A stretch of 64,000 nt of DNA from Mycobacterium sp. SM1 (GCF_018361265.1 NZ_JAFLNH010000001.1:1302001-1366000), one strand, 5' to 3'; counted from the stretch's first letter, positions 47,993 to 57,559 are shown. Program-made: numbers and translations. Notes: generated by a model not told the origin, from the sequence alone.

Positions 47993-48379
47993 ATGTCGGA
48001 AGCGCCGGCGGATAGCCGCAGTCTTCTGGGGTCGTTCATTCGCGCGCAGCGGCAGATGGCAAATCTGTCGCTGCGCGAACTCTCGGCTATGACGGCGGTG
48101 TCCAACCCCTACCTCAGTCAGATCGAGCGCGGGTTGGCCGAGCCCTCGGCGCGTGTGCTGAAAGCGATCGCCGAGGCGTTGAATCTCTCCGCTGAGGCGC
48201 TGTTCGCCCAGGCCGGCTTGATGCCCGGATCCGCCCCGCCGGACGACACCGCGACCGAAACCGCGCTGCGCACCGACCCTCGGCTCACGGCATCGCAAAA
48301 GCAGGCGCTGCTGGCCGTGTACCGCAGCTACATCGAAGCGAACAACAACAAGGCAGCCGATGCCGGGGCCCAGCGGTGA
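47993..48379 (+). CDS. XRE-family transcriptional regulator of PHA locus
   Basis: The protein has 128 residues. It starts at ATG 47993, with GAGAGGA upstream. It opens with a helix-turn-helix of the Cro/CI type (residues about 12-70; FIRAQRQMANLSLRELSAMTAVSNPYLSQIERGLAEPSARVLKAIAEAL), then a helical tail (RLTASQKQALLAVYRSYIEANNN). It lies between the phasin-like gene and phaC. The GGCATA repeats flanking it fit autoregulation and phaC control. Mycobacterial homologues beside PhaC genes share this size. Confidence 0.78.
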   Translation: MSEAPADSRSLLGSFIRAQRQMANLSLRELSAMTAVSNPYLSQIERGLAEPSARVLKAIAEALNLSAEALFAQAGLMPGSAPPDDTATETALRTDPRLTASQKQALLAVYRSYIEANNNKAADAGAQR

Positions 48380-48447
48380 GCGGTTCACGTGGCACCCGGC
48401 TGACGGCTTCCGCTTTTGGATTTTGATGTGGATCCGGTGGTCGCCGA

Positions 48448-48483
48448 GGCATACTGACAGCGCCGCGGCATATTGACATCGCC
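48448..48483. repeat. Imperfect 17-bp direct repeat upstream of phaC
   Basis: GGCATACTGACAGCGCC (48448-48464) and GGCATATTGACATCGCC (48467-48483) differ at two positions and start 19 bp apart. The second contains TTGACA (48473-48478), a consensus -35 box. The site lies 46-82 bases before the phaC ATG. A regulator bound here would overlap the promoter; the XRE protein is the natural candidate. Confidence 0.6.
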
Positions 48484-48529
48484 CGGGGTGAGCCGAATTA
48501 CGCTCACTTGATCGTGCCGAAGGAGGCCC

Positions 48530-50248
48530 ATGACCACGCCGGCCGCGCCCATCCGGTCCGGTCCCGTGCAGGACCTGATTGGAATCACCGAAAACGTCAC
48601 CTTCGTGACCGACCCGGCCTCGCTGTTCCGTGAGCTACTGGTCGCGTTCGCGATGACTCTGAAGCATCCGGCCGGCCTCATCGCCGCCCACGCCCGGCTA
48701 GTGTGGGGGTCTGCCGGGGCGTTACGGGCCGCGTTGGAACGCGCGGTGGGCCGTGAAACCCCCGGGCCGATAGCGATCCCCCAGGGCGACAAGCGGTTCT
48801 CCGACCCGGCCTATCAGGAGAATCCGGCGTATTTTCTGCTGGCTCAGCAGTATTTGTTGTTCAGCCAGCTCGTCAGCGAACTGCTCGACACCGCCGAAGC
48901 GGGTGGAGCGCAAGAAGCGAAGGCGCGCTTAGCCGCAAGCTTTCTCGTCGATGCGCTGGCCCCGACAAACACATTTGCCGGCAACCCCGCGGCGATCCGC
49001 AAGGCGTTCGACACCGGCGGCAAGAGCGTCGCCAGGGGCCTCAAGAACTTCCTGCACGATCTTCGCCACAACGGCGGATGGCCGTCGCAAGTGGACAAGT
49101 CCGGATTCGAGGTCGGCGTCAACATCGCCGCCACCCCGGGAAGCGTCACCTATCGCAGCGATCTCATCGAGCTGATCCAATACGCGCCGCAGACGCCGAC
49201 CACGTACGAGGTTCCGCTGCTGTTTTGCCCGCCGTGGATCAACAAGTACTACATCATGGATCTGGCGCCGGGCAGGAGCCTGATCGAGTGGGCGGTCCAG
49301 CACGGGCACACGTGTTTCGCCATCAGCTACCGTAATCCGGACGAGTCGATGAGCGAGCTGGGATTCCGCGACTATCTGTTCAAGGGCCCGTTGGATGCCG
49401 TGCGCGTCGTTCGGGAGATCACCGGCGCCGCCGCGGTGAACACGCTGTCGGTGTGCCTGGGTGGGACGCTCACCGCGATCGGGCTGGCCTACAACGCCGC
49501 CCGCGGTGACGACTCCATCAAGTCGGCGACCTTCATCAACACCCACACCGATTTCACCGAGCCGGGACTGCTCGGAGCGTTCACCGATGCCGGCACGGTC
49601 GCGCGACTGGAAAAGCAGATGCGCAAGCGCGGCTACCTGGACTCGGCGGCGATGGCCCGGACCTTCAGCGCGTTGCGCCCCAACGACCTGATTTTCAACT
49701 ACGTGGCGAACAACTGGCTGCTGGGAAACAAACCGCCGGCGTTCGACCTGCTGGCCTGGAATGAGGACTCGACCCGAATGCCCGCGCGGATGCACTCGGA
49801 GTACTTGCGCTCCTGCTACCTGCGCAACGAATTCGCCCGGGGCGAATTCGAGATCGATGGCGTCCGCCTCGACCCCGGCCGAGTCGACATCGACACCTAC
49901 GTGTTGTCGGCCGTGGATGACCATATCGTGCCGTGGACGTCGGCCTACAAGACGACCCAGCTGCTGGGTGGCAAGAGCAGGTTTGTGCTCAGCACGTCCG
50001 GCCATATCGCCGGTATTGTCAATCCCCCCCATCCCAAGGCCAGGCACTGGGTGAACGAGAGCCTGCCCGCCGACCCGGCCGAATGGAAGGCGAACGCGCA
50101 ATTGGTGGCGGCCACCTGGTGGCAGGACTGGACGGAGTGGATCGCCGGGCGCGGCGGGCAGCTGGTCGCCGCGCCCGATCGCCCAGGCAGTGACGACTAT
50201 CCCGAACTCTGCCAGGCGCCCGGCAGCTACGTGCGGGAATCCGCGTGA
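48530..50248 (+). CDS. phaC: Polyhydroxyalkanoate synthase PhaC
   Basis: The protein has 572 residues, a normal class I/II PhaC length. ATG 48530 has GAAGGAGG about 7 bases upstream. The lipase-like box is SVCLGGTL with nucleophilic Cys309 in place of serine. The other catalytic residues are the Asp in SAVDDHIVPW and the His in STSGHIAGIVNPP. The N-terminal segment with QQYLLFSQ and NPAAIRKAFDTGGKS is also typical. It joins hydroxyacyl-CoA units into storage polyester. PhaA/PhaB-type precursor enzymes are not in the window; substrates may come from beta-oxidation. Confidence 0.9.
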   Translation: MTTPAAPIRSGPVQDLIGITENVTFVTDPASLFRELLVAFAMTLKHPAGLIAAHARLVWGSAGALRAALERAVGRETPGPIAIPQGDKRFSDPAYQENPAYFLLAQQYLLFSQLVSELLDTAEAGGAQEAKARLAASFLVDALAPTNTFAGNPAAIRKAFDTGGKSVARGLKNFLHDLRHNGGWPSQVDKSGFEVGVNIAATPGSVTYRSDLIELIQYAPQTPTTYEVPLLFCPPWINKYYIMDLAPGRSLIEWAVQHGHTCFAISYRNPDESMSELGFRDYLFKGPLDAVRVVREITGAAAVNTLSVCLGGTLTAIGLAYNAARGDDSIKSATFINTHTDFTEPGLLGAFTDAGTVARLEKQMRKRGYLDSAAMARTFSALRPNDLIFNYVANNWLLGNKPPAFDLLAWNEDSTRMPARMHSEYLRSCYLRNEFARGEFEIDGVRLDPGRVDIDTYVLSAVDDHIVPWTSAYKTTQLLGGKSRFVLSTSGHIAGIVNPPHPKARHWVNESLPADPAEWKANAQLVAATWWQDWTEWIAGRGGQLVAAPDRPGSDDYPELCQAPGSYVRESA

Positions 50249-51012
50249 CCCGGCCGCCGGCGGACGGCGGCGCAACGGACACCATCGTGGTGTCGGTGCA
50301 CGGGCTGCGGATCGCGGCGCGGGTCGGTGGATCCGGTGAACCGGTGCTGCTGCTCAACGGTTTGGCCCGGCCGATGCACAGCTGGGTGCCGTTCGCCAGC
50401 TGGCTACCCGGCAGGACCGTCATCACCTACGACGGTCCCGGTGTCGGGGCCAGCGATACCCCGATCCTTCCGTTGCCGATGCCCACGTTGGCCGATATCG
50501 CCACCCGAGTCCTCGACGCGGTCGGCGTCGGCAGCGCCGACGTTGTGGGATTTTCGCATGGCGGTGCCATCGCGCAGCAGCTGGCGGCCAGTCACGCCGA
50601 CCGGGTGAACCGGCTGGTGCTGCTGGCGACATCCTGTGGCGCCGGGGCGATTCCCGGGCGTGGCCGTGACGCGGTCCGGCTCTGGATGGCGCGGCGGCGG
50701 GCGACGCCATGGGCCAGGCCCGACCCGTTAGGTGTGCTCTGGCAGCTGGTCGCGATCACCACCTGGTCAAGCATTCCCCTGCTCGCCCGCATCGGCGCCC
50801 CCACACTGGTGGTGTGCGGCAAGCACGACCGGACCGTGCCCCCGGCCAATAGTGCGCTGCTTGCGGCCCGCATCCCCGGTGCCCACCTGGTCACCATCCC
50901 CGCCGGCCATGATCTGCAAAAACCCGGGCCGGCGGCCGTCGTGGCCCGGCTGGTAGATCGATTCCTAAGGGCCGGCAGCCGGATGGCGACGCTGAGCTCG
51001 CCCGAAAGCTAG
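50245..51012 (+). CDS. Alpha/beta hydrolase, PHA depolymerase-like
   Basis: The protein has 255 residues. GTG 50245 overlaps the phaC stop by 4 bases, so the two are translated together. It has the elbow GFSHGG (Ser), GPGVGASDTP, an acid in CGKHDRTVPPAN and the histidine in PAGHDLQKPGP. The sequence ATSCGAGAIPGRGRDAVRLWM after the elbow resembles the medium-chain PHA depolymerase PhaZ. Coupling to phaC supports a role in mobilising stored polymer. Ser-His-Asp triad is complete. Confidence 0.78.
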   Translation: MTRPPADGGATDTIVVSVHGLRIAARVGGSGEPVLLLNGLARPMHSWVPFASWLPGRTVITYDGPGVGASDTPILPLPMPTLADIATRVLDAVGVGSADVVGFSHGGAIAQQLAASHADRVNRLVLLATSCGAGAIPGRGRDAVRLWMARRRATPWARPDPLGVLWQLVAITTWSSIPLLARIGAPTLVVCGKHDRTVPPANSALLAARIPGAHLVTIPAGHDLQKPGPAAVVARLVDRFLRAGSRMATLSSPES

Positions 51013-52961
51013 CCGAATGCTGCGGCCATGTCGCTGCCGGCGGGCATCGCAAGCCCCTCCCCCGGTGCCGCCCACTCGGCGGCGGCGGCCGGCGGCTCCT
51101 CGGGAGCGACGACGGCGGGATCGACCCGCATCACCGTGTAGCCGGCGACCGCGCCGGCACCGAACCCGGGTGTGAAGATGCGGGTCGGCTTGGTGATCAC
51201 TCGGTCGCGGACCGCGTCGTGTATTGCCAACGGAATGCTCGCCGAGGAGGCGTTGCCCACCCGTTCGATGTTGAAGTAGAGCTGATCTTCGGAAACGCCG
51301 GCCGCGGCCGCCAGGTCGATCACCATAGTCTTGTTCGCCTGATGCGGAATGATGAGCTCGACGCTGTCGAGCAACGAGCCCGCCGCCCCATCCGGGTCAG
51401 GCAGGGCGGCGATGTCGTCGAGCATCTGTTTGAGGTAGCGCCCGGCGAGCGCCTTCACCTCGGGACCGTAGACGGTGATGTTGTTGGCGAACGCCGGGTT
51501 GGGCCACAAGATCGAGTTGACCTGGCTTGTCGGGCCGCTGGCGTAGGTCTGGATGTAGTCGATGTCCGGCGCTGCGCCCACGGGCGCGGGACCGATGACA
51601 ATCGCGGCCGCGCCGTCCCCGAAAATCATCCGCGACGGGCGCACGTTCCCGATTTTGTCGGAGAACTTTTCCGCGCAGACCACGACCACCGGCCGCTCAA
51701 CGGTTTGCAGCACCCGCACGGCCTCGGCCAGCCCGTAGCTCAGGCCGGCGCACGCGGCGACAAGGTCGAATGAGCAGTGCGTCTGATAGATGCCCAGTTG
51801 CCCGGAAAGCCAGGTCGCGATCGACGGTATCAGCCGCGAGCTGGTGCAGGTGCACACGATGACCCCCCCGATCTCACCGGGACCCGTCCCGGCGTGGGCC
51901 AGCGCCGAACGAGCGGCGCGCAACGCCAGTTCCTCGAGGCTGTCCCAGGTGTAGCGGCGCTGCTCGATGCCGGTCTTCGCCATGATCTCCGCGGCCGACA
52001 TGGGCGACCAGTTATAGGCGCTGTTACGGATGATGTCCTCGTTGGTGCACACCTGCTCGCCGTGTACCGCCGCGATGGCCGCGATGCGGGGCTGAACAGT
52101 TAGGTCGTTACGCACATCGATAGCACGGTACGGGCGAGCCGGAGCGATCACCTCGCGGGCGGTGGGCGCGGTCTTCTTCGGCGTGCGCCCGGATTTCACC
52201 CGGGACAAAAACAGCTGGACATCGCGGCTGCGGGGATGAAAAACAACGACGAAGTCGTCGTCTTTCAAGTCCTCGACGGTGGCCAGGGCGGCTTGCCGGC
52301 GCGACCACGGATACTGGTTGTGCAGAACCATCGACCAGCGACGCAGGGCTTCCAACTCGGGCACGGCCTCGTCGCAGTCGATGATCTCGGCGTAGCTGTA
52401 ACGGCGGAAATCCGGGTCATAGCGGTTGAGCCGGAGGGTTTGATTCTTGGGGTCGGCCAGCAGTTGCGCCACCGTAGGCAAGACGGCCGACAGCCTGGTC
52501 GCGTGGTTTCGGCGGTGGGCGAAGACGTCGTAGAGGATCTCAAAGATGGCGTCCTCACGCTCGGCGTCCCACTGCGCGGGGAGATTCGGATAGGCGGCCG
52601 ACACCGCGGACACCTTCGTTTCGCTTCCTTCCCAAGGTGTCTGGATGGGCACAAAGACGTCATCACGCCGGCGGGGCACGTCGGCCCATCGGGTCGGCCG
52701 AACGTCATACATCGTCATGGCGTAGCGGTTGGCCCAGAACAGATTGAGCGCCATGTCGCGCATCAGCTCGTATTTGGTCCGGTAGCCGCCGGCTTTTATC
52801 CGCTCGAGGATGTCGGTTCCGGTGGGCGCCTTGGCGTCGAAGTCGCGCTGGATGACGGCGTCGAGTTGCTCGAGGGTCTCAAACGCGGAGAAGTCGAGGT
52901 CGGGAAAGCAGTTCGATGGGAATACGATCTTTCCATGCGAATTCAGTTGGTAGGCATACAT
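51009..52961 (-). CDS. FabH-like ketosynthase with extra N-terminal domain
   Basis: The protein has 650 residues, about twice the size of FabH. ATG 52961 has GGGG about 8 bases upstream; a TTG two codons earlier is less likely. The C-terminal part (about 288-620) is a KASIII-type thiolase fold with Cys404 in DLVAACAGLSYGL, His540 in IIPHQANKT and Asn570 in GNASSAS, a full Cys-His-Asn triad. The N-terminal 280 residues have no family known to me; they are mixed, with many Tyr/Arg and no nucleotide motif. It probably condenses an acyl-CoA with a second unit, as in FabH/OleA-like enzymes. Its end overlaps the hydrolase gene by 4 bases, convergent. Confidence 0.75.
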   Translation of the reverse strand: MYAYQLNSHGKIVFPSNCFPDLDFSAFETLEQLDAVIQRDFDAKAPTGTDILERIKAGGYRTKYELMRDMALNLFWANRYAMTMYDVRPTRWADVPRRRDDVFVPIQTPWEGSETKVSAVSAAYPNLPAQWDAEREDAIFEILYDVFAHRRNHATRLSAVLPTVAQLLADPKNQTLRLNRYDPDFRRYSYAEIIDCDEAVPELEALRRWSMVLHNQYPWSRRQAALATVEDLKDDDFVVVFHPRSRDVQLFLSRVKSGRTPKKTAPTAREVIAPARPYRAIDVRNDLTVQPRIAAIAAVHGEQVCTNEDIIRNSAYNWSPMSAAEIMAKTGIEQRRYTWDSLEELALRAARSALAHAGTGPGEIGGVIVCTCTSSRLIPSIATWLSGQLGIYQTHCSFDLVAACAGLSYGLAEAVRVLQTVERPVVVVCAEKFSDKIGNVRPSRMIFGDGAAAIVIGPAPVGAAPDIDYIQTYASGPTSQVNSILWPNPAFANNITVYGPEVKALAGRYLKQMLDDIAALPDPDGAAGSLLDSVELIIPHQANKTMVIDLAAAAGVSEDQLYFNIERVGNASSASIPLAIHDAVRDRVITKPTRIFTPGFGAGAVAGYTVMRVDPAVVAPEEPPAAAAEWAAPGEGLAMPAGSDMAAAFG

Positions 52962-53406
52962 TTTCAATCCCCTTTACGTTAGGGCCGACACGCCTCGATG
53001 ACGCCGGACGCTGCTGCGACGGTCCGGCGCCGTGAGCGCAGGTCCAGCCCACCGTTTACCTCCTATGGCCTTTGCCGCCGTGAGCAATCCGCTGCGCCCG
53101 CCTCCACATGCTTGTCCGGGCGCCGCCGGCGCCGCAATGGAGATGCTGGTCCTCGAATGAATATCCAGGGATTCTCGATCCTCCTTTCCCGAGGATGCGA
53201 ATGCCCCGAAACTACCAGGTGGCCGCGTGGATCGGTGCGCTTCTGAGGCATCCCGATCCGCACCGCCCGCGGGTTGGTGACCATGCAGGGGGTTGGGGCC
53301 GACAACACTCGGGGAAATGGCGGTGCGTGTTCGGCTATTCGGCGAGTTCGAGGCGGTCAGCTCAGCACCCGGCTGCGCCCGGTGCCGTTGCACCGCAGAG
53401 GTAAGC
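52962..53406. other. Intergenic region between ketosynthase and ccdA
   Basis: 445 bases without a credible gene. Frames here are short, lack ribosome sites and code for Arg/Pro-rich nonsense. The left end should hold the ketosynthase promoter. No CCAACC tandem site, no strong hairpin and no insertion-sequence remains are seen. Confidence 0.5.
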
Positions 53407-54282
53407 TCACACGCGGCTGTTGTCACCAAGTCGTTTGCGGTGCGCCGCTAAAACACGCCAGCCGGTGGCGAGCGCCACGAGGACGACGAGCGCGCCGAGC
53501 AGCGGCCATACCCCCAGCGCGCCTACCCGGCGGATGAGCCAGCCTTGAACAGCGGCAGCGGCATGGATAACCGGGTCGCCGGGTCCGGCTTCGGTGTAGA
53601 AGAGCCGAATCTCATAGTAGCCGTAGTACGTCACATAGAGGCCGGTCAGGAGCACCACGACGCCGACAATCCGCCCGGCGTGAGGAAGCACGCGCCGCAG
53701 CGCGCCCGCCGCCGAGGCACCGGCAAGGGCGACGGCGAGCGCCGCCACACCGACGGTGATCGCCATCCCGGCCGCATAGGACACGAACGCCAGCATGCCG
53801 GTGAGCACGGATCCCTGCTTGAACGCCGTGCTGATCGCGGCGAGAAACGGCGCAAGCGTGCACGACAGCGACGCCACCGCATACCCGACACCGTAGCCGT
53901 ACATCGAGGCCAGCCGTGCGGTGGGCGTGCCGCGGGACAGCTTGGGCATCATGACGGTGACGTCGTGCCCGGCGAGCAGCCATAACGCCAGGGCAACGAG
54001 CAGCACACCGATGATGACGGTGGCGACCGGCAGATACTTCTGCGCCGAGGCGATCACCGGCGAGATCACCAGCCCGAATAAGCCGAACACGGTGACGAAT
54101 CCCGCCGACATGGCGATCGTGGCCGCGGCGGCGCGGGTCAACGCCGCAGGCCGGGACCGTTGCCCTCCCCCACCCGCGATCACCAGCGTCAGGTAGCCGG
54201 GTAAAAAGGCGAAGCCGCAGGGGTTGAGCGCCGCAACCAGCCCGGCGCTCAACGCGAAGCCGAGCGCGGTGGTGTCGATCAC
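53407..54282 (-). CDS. ccdA: CcdA/DsbD-type thiol transporter
   Basis: The protein has 291 residues with six to eight membrane helices. The two membrane cysteines are in ALNPCGFAF and SLSCTLAPF, the CcdA signature, which carries reducing power across the membrane from thioredoxin. ATG 54282 overlaps the tlpA stop by 4 bases. M. tuberculosis has a similar pair at Rv2877c/Rv2878c. In this setting it would keep the exported TlpA-like protein reduced, for example for copper-centre assembly. Confidence 0.85.
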   Translation of the reverse strand: MIDTTALGFALSAGLVAALNPCGFAFLPGYLTLVIAGGGGQRSRPAALTRAAAATIAMSAGFVTVFGLFGLVISPVIASAQKYLPVATVIIGVLLVALALWLLAGHDVTVMMPKLSRGTPTARLASMYGYGVGYAVASLSCTLAPFLAAISTAFKQGSVLTGMLAFVSYAAGMAITVGVAALAVALAGASAAGALRRVLPHAGRIVGVVVLLTGLYVTYYGYYEIRLFYTEAGPGDPVIHAAAAVQGWLIRRVGALGVWPLLGALVVLVALATGWRVLAAHRKRLGDNSRV

Positions 54283-54848
54283 GTGCCGGTGAGCACGGCC
54301 AGTCGTTTGGTCAGCTCGGTATCGGACATCGGCCCCTTGACGACGTCGATGTGGCCGTCACGGTTGAGGAACGCGAACGCCGGCTGTTCTGTCACACCGA
54401 ATTTCGCCCACACGGCCCCGGTCGTATCGGCCAGCTGGACAAACGATTTCACCGGATACTTCTTGACGAACTCCTGCATCGCGGGAAGCTGGCTTTCCGA
54501 GGCCACCCCCACGAACGTCACCGTCGGGTGTGTTTGCGCCAGGCGGCCCATCATCGGCGCCTCGCTTTGACAGGTCGAGCACCATGGCGCCCAGAACCAC
54601 AGCACGGCCGGCTTACCTAGCAGGCTCGCGCCGGAAAACTCCTTGCCCTCCACGGTCGTGGTGGTGAACTGCAATTGGGCGGGCACCGTCTTACCGGCGG
54701 CAAGCTGCGGCGCCGAGCCGGTCGGCGAGTGTGTTCCCGGTTGCGACGCCGGCCCACACGCGCCGAGGACGACCAGCGCCGCGGCGACGGTAACGGCGGC
54801 GAACGGCCAGGGCACCCGGCCGGACGCACGTAGGCGATCCGAGATCAC
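54279..54848 (-). CDS. TlpA/DsbE-like exported thioredoxin-fold lipoprotein
   Basis: The protein has 189 residues from GTG 54848, with GGGAGG 6 bases upstream. A signal helix ends in a lipobox VLGAC, so it should be a membrane-anchored lipoprotein, unlike secreted Mpt53. The thioredoxin fold follows with the redox site WCSTC in VLWFWAPWCSTCQSEAP and the cis-Pro in VTEQPAFAF. It reduces or oxidises disulphides of exported proteins, with CcdA as likely electron source. Members also handle copper-site cysteines in cytochrome oxidase. Confidence 0.83.
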   Translation of the reverse strand: MISDRLRASGRVPWPFAAVTVAAALVVLGACGPASQPGTHSPTGSAPQLAAGKTVPAQLQFTTTTVEGKEFSGASLLGKPAVLWFWAPWCSTCQSEAPMMGRLAQTHPTVTFVGVASESQLPAMQEFVKKYPVKSFVQLADTTGAVWAKFGVTEQPAFAFLNRDGHIDVVKGPMSDTELTKRLAVLTGT

Positions 54849-55092
54849 ACACACCTCCCGTTGTCGGGGTTGGGCCCGGCCCAATTTTTCTTGATCCTAC
54901 CATCTGGAGACGTAGACAGGAGCTGCGCTCAGCTGGGTGGGCGGACTGTCTTCGCGGCGGCGGTTGCGCTAACTGGCCCGTGGCACAACGGTTTTGGCGC
55001 GACGCGAGCGGGCTAGCCAGCATGCGCGGCACGTGACAGGCCCTGTTACACTGGTCGCGCTCGTAATGGCCGAAGGCGCGGGGAGCGGATGG

Positions 55093-56001
55093 ATGCCACG
55101 TAGCGACGATGACACCTGGGATGTCGCCAGCAGCGTGGGAGCGACGGCAGCCATGGTGGCCGCCGGAAGGGCGCGCGCCACCAACGCCAGCAACCCGCTG
55201 ATCGATGACCCGTTCGCCGAGCCGTTGGTGCGGGCGGTCGGCATCGACTTCTTCACCCGCTGGGCCGCCGGCGAACTGGACCCCGCCGACGTCGACGAGC
55301 CCGGCGCCGCCTGGGGGATGCAGCGGCTGACCGACGCGATGGCGGTGCGCACCCGCTATATCGACGCGTTTCTGGTTGAGGCGGTGGCGGCGGGTATCCG
55401 CCAGGTGGTGATCTTGGCCAGCGGGCTTGACGCGCGGGCCTACCGGCTGCCCTGGCCGGCGGGCACGACGGTGTTTGAGATCGACCAGCCGCGGGTCCTG
55501 GAATTCAAGACGACCACGCTGGCCGCGCTGGGCGCTCAGCCGACGTCCACGCTGCGGGCGGTGCCGGTCGATTTGCGCCACGATTGGCCGTCGGCGCTGC
55601 GGCGGGCCGGTTTTGACACCCGGCAGCCCACTGCCTGGACGGTCGAGGGCCTGCTGGCCTACCTGCCGCCGAACGCTCAGGACCGGCTGCTGGACCACAT
55701 CACCGCGATCAGCGCCGCCGGCAGCCGACTAGTCGCCAATGTCTTCTGGTCCACGCCCGAGGGCCGCGAGGCTGGGCGCGCCGCCACCCAGAAATGGTAC
55801 GAGTGCGGTCTGGATGTCAAGCTTGATGGCTTAAGCTGTCCCGGCGAGCGCAACGATGTGGCGGACTACCTGGCCGGCCGCGGCTGGCAGGTGGTGGACC
55901 GCGCGGAGTTCAGCACGTTGTTAGCCGACCATGGATTGCCCGTTCCCCCGTCCGCCGACGCCGTCGACAACTACTGTTGCGCCGCGATCCTGGCCGGCTA
56001 A
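55093..56001 (+). CDS. LCM-family SAM-dependent methyltransferase (Rv0725c/Rv0731c type)
   Basis: The protein has 302 residues, the standard length. I chose ATG 55093 because homologues begin with a similar acidic stretch ([22 protein letters not shown]) and GGGGAGCGG lies upstream. It has the family features [24 protein letters not shown], the SAM loop [28 protein letters not shown] and [12 protein letters not shown]. Mycobacteria hold many such enzymes; substrates are mostly unknown. It stands alone between two minus-strand units. Confidence 0.88.
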   Translation: MPRSDDDTWDVASSVGATAAMVAAGRARATNASNPLIDDPFAEPLVRAVGIDFFTRWAAGELDPADVDEPGAAWGMQRLTDAMAVRTRYIDAFLVEAVAAGIRQVVILASGLDARAYRLPWPAGTTVFEIDQPRVLEFKTTTLAALGAQPTSTLRAVPVDLRHDWPSALRRAGFDTRQPTAWTVEGLLAYLPPNAQDRLLDHITAISAAGSRLVANVFWSTPEGREAGRAATQKWYECGLDVKLDGLSCPGERNDVADYLAGRGWQVVDRAEFSTLLADHGLPVPPSADAVDNYCCAAILAG

Positions 56002-56035
56002 GGTGATCGGGCCGAGGATGTGCCCGTGACCGCGG

Positions 56036-57559
56036 CTAGTTGACGGCCCGGTCGCGTCCCTGCCAGTAAGGCTGGCGCAATTTGAATTTCTGCAGCTTGC
56101 CGGTTGCGGTGCGGGTCAGCTCATCACGGAATTCGATGCGCTTCGGGCATTTGTAGCCGGCCAGGTGTCGCCGGCAATGGCTCACCAGCTCCTCGGCGGT
56201 CACCGCTCGGTTGGTGACGACGAGCGCGGTGACGAGCTCACCCCATTTCTCGTCCGGAATTCCGATCACCGCGGCCTCACGCACCGCCTCATGAAGCATT
56301 AACACGTCCTCGACCTCGATCGACGAGACGTTTTCGCCGCCGGTGATGACAATGTCCTTTTTACGGTCCGCGATCGTCAGGTACCCCTCGGAGATCTCAC
56401 CGGCGTCTCCGGTGTGAAACCACCCCCCTTGTAAGGCTTCCGCCGTCGCCTCCGGGGCGTTCCAATAGCCGTCGAACACGTGGTTGGATCGCGCCAGGAT
56501 CTCCCCGTCGTCGGCGCACCGAAGGTCAACGCCCAAGACGGGCGCCCCGGCCCGACTCAGCAGGCGGGCCTGCTCGAGCGGATCCAGGTGGTCCCATTCA
56601 CCGCGCATCCGCGTCATGGTCAGCAGCGGAGAGGTCTCGGTCAGGCCGTAAATCTGGATGAACTCCCAACCCAGTTCCTCGCGTACCCGTTGGATAAGCC
56701 GCGTGGGGGGTGGCGCGCCGGCGACGATGGCCCGCACCCGCCCGCGCCCGGGCACCTCGCCCGGCCAGCTGCCGGCGGCATCGAGGATGGCTGCGATGAC
56801 CGCCGGGGCCGCACACAGGTACGTCACCCCGTGCCGGTCGATCCGGCGCAGGATTTCCGCACCGTCGACCTTCCGCAGGATCACGTGCGGCACCCCCATG
56901 CCCGTCGCCGCGAACGGCTGTCCCCACCCGTTGGCGTGGAACATCGGCAGGGTGTGCAGGTAGACGTCGCGGTCACTGACACCGGACTGCCAGCCGAACA
57001 CCACGGCATTGATCCACAGGTTGCGATGGGTGATCTGGGTGCCCTTGGGCCGCGCGGTCGTGCCCGACGTGTAGTTGATCGTGGCCGTCGCCCGCTCCTC
57101 GGCGTCCCAGGGTTTCGGGTCGTCGGGGCCGCTCCACAGCACGTCGTCGTCTTCACCGAACACAAACGTGTGCGGGGCTCCGACCTCAGCCACCAGGTTT
57201 TTTAGCGAGGGATCGACCATCAGCACATCGGCTTCGGCGTGGTGCATGATGTATTTGATCTCGTCGGCCACCAGCCGGAAGTTGATCGGCACCAGCACCC
57301 GGCCCCAGCCGCACACGCCGAAAAACGAGGCCAGCAGTCGAGCCGAGTTCTGCGACACCACCGCCACCCGCGCGCCGCGCTCGACACCGAGGCGGTCCAG
57401 TGCCGCCGCCTGGCTTCGGGCCCGCCGCCCCAGCTCGTCGTAGGTGAGCTCACCCCACGAGTCGGCGGGCTGGGCGGGCTCGTCGACCACCGCGACCCGG
57501 CGGGGATACACGGTGAGCGCACGGTCGAGGAAATCGGTAACCGTCAAGGGGCACTGCAC
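56036..57559 (-). CDS. Acyl-CoA synthetase (FadD-type)
   Basis: The protein has 507 residues counted from GTG 57559 (AAGG about 8 bases upstream); GTG 57565 is equally possible. The frame extends to 57661 over a 15-bp tandem repeat that looks non-coding. Adenylation motifs: YTSGTTARPKGT, YGLTETSP, WFHTGDAGEISEGYLTIADRKKDIVITGGENVSS, and the lysine in RTATGKLQKFKL. It activates a fatty acid. It is 199 bases behind the hmo operon on the same strand, so it may receive some hmo transcript. Confidence 0.83.
   Translation of the reverse strand: MQCPLTVTDFLDRALTVYPRRVAVVDEPAQPADSWGELTYDELGRRARSQAAALDRLGVERGARVAVVSQNSARLLASFFGVCGWGRVLVPINFRLVADEIKYIMHHAEADVLMVDPSLKNLVAEVGAPHTFVFGEDDDVLWSGPDDPKPWDAEERATATINYTSGTTARPKGTQITHRNLWINAVVFGWQSGVSDRDVYLHTLPMFHANGWGQPFAATGMGVPHVILRKVDGAEILRRIDRHGVTYLCAAPAVIAAILDAAGSWPGEVPGRGRVRAIVAGAPPPTRLIQRVREELGWEFIQIYGLTETSPLLTMTRMRGEWDHLDPLEQARLLSRAGAPVLGVDLRCADDGEILARSNHVFDGYWNAPEATAEALQGGWFHTGDAGEISEGYLTIADRKKDIVITGGENVSSIEVEDVLMLHEAVREAAVIGIPDEKWGELVTALVVTNRAVTAEELVSHCRRHLAGYKCPKRIEFRDELTRTATGKLQKFKLRQPYWQGRDRAVN

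Noticed and set aside
52974..53429. Minus-strand frame of 151 codons between ketosynthase and ccdA
   Set aside because: No ribosome site, Arg/Ser/Pro-rich with no fold-like pattern, and it overlaps the start of the ccdA 3' end.
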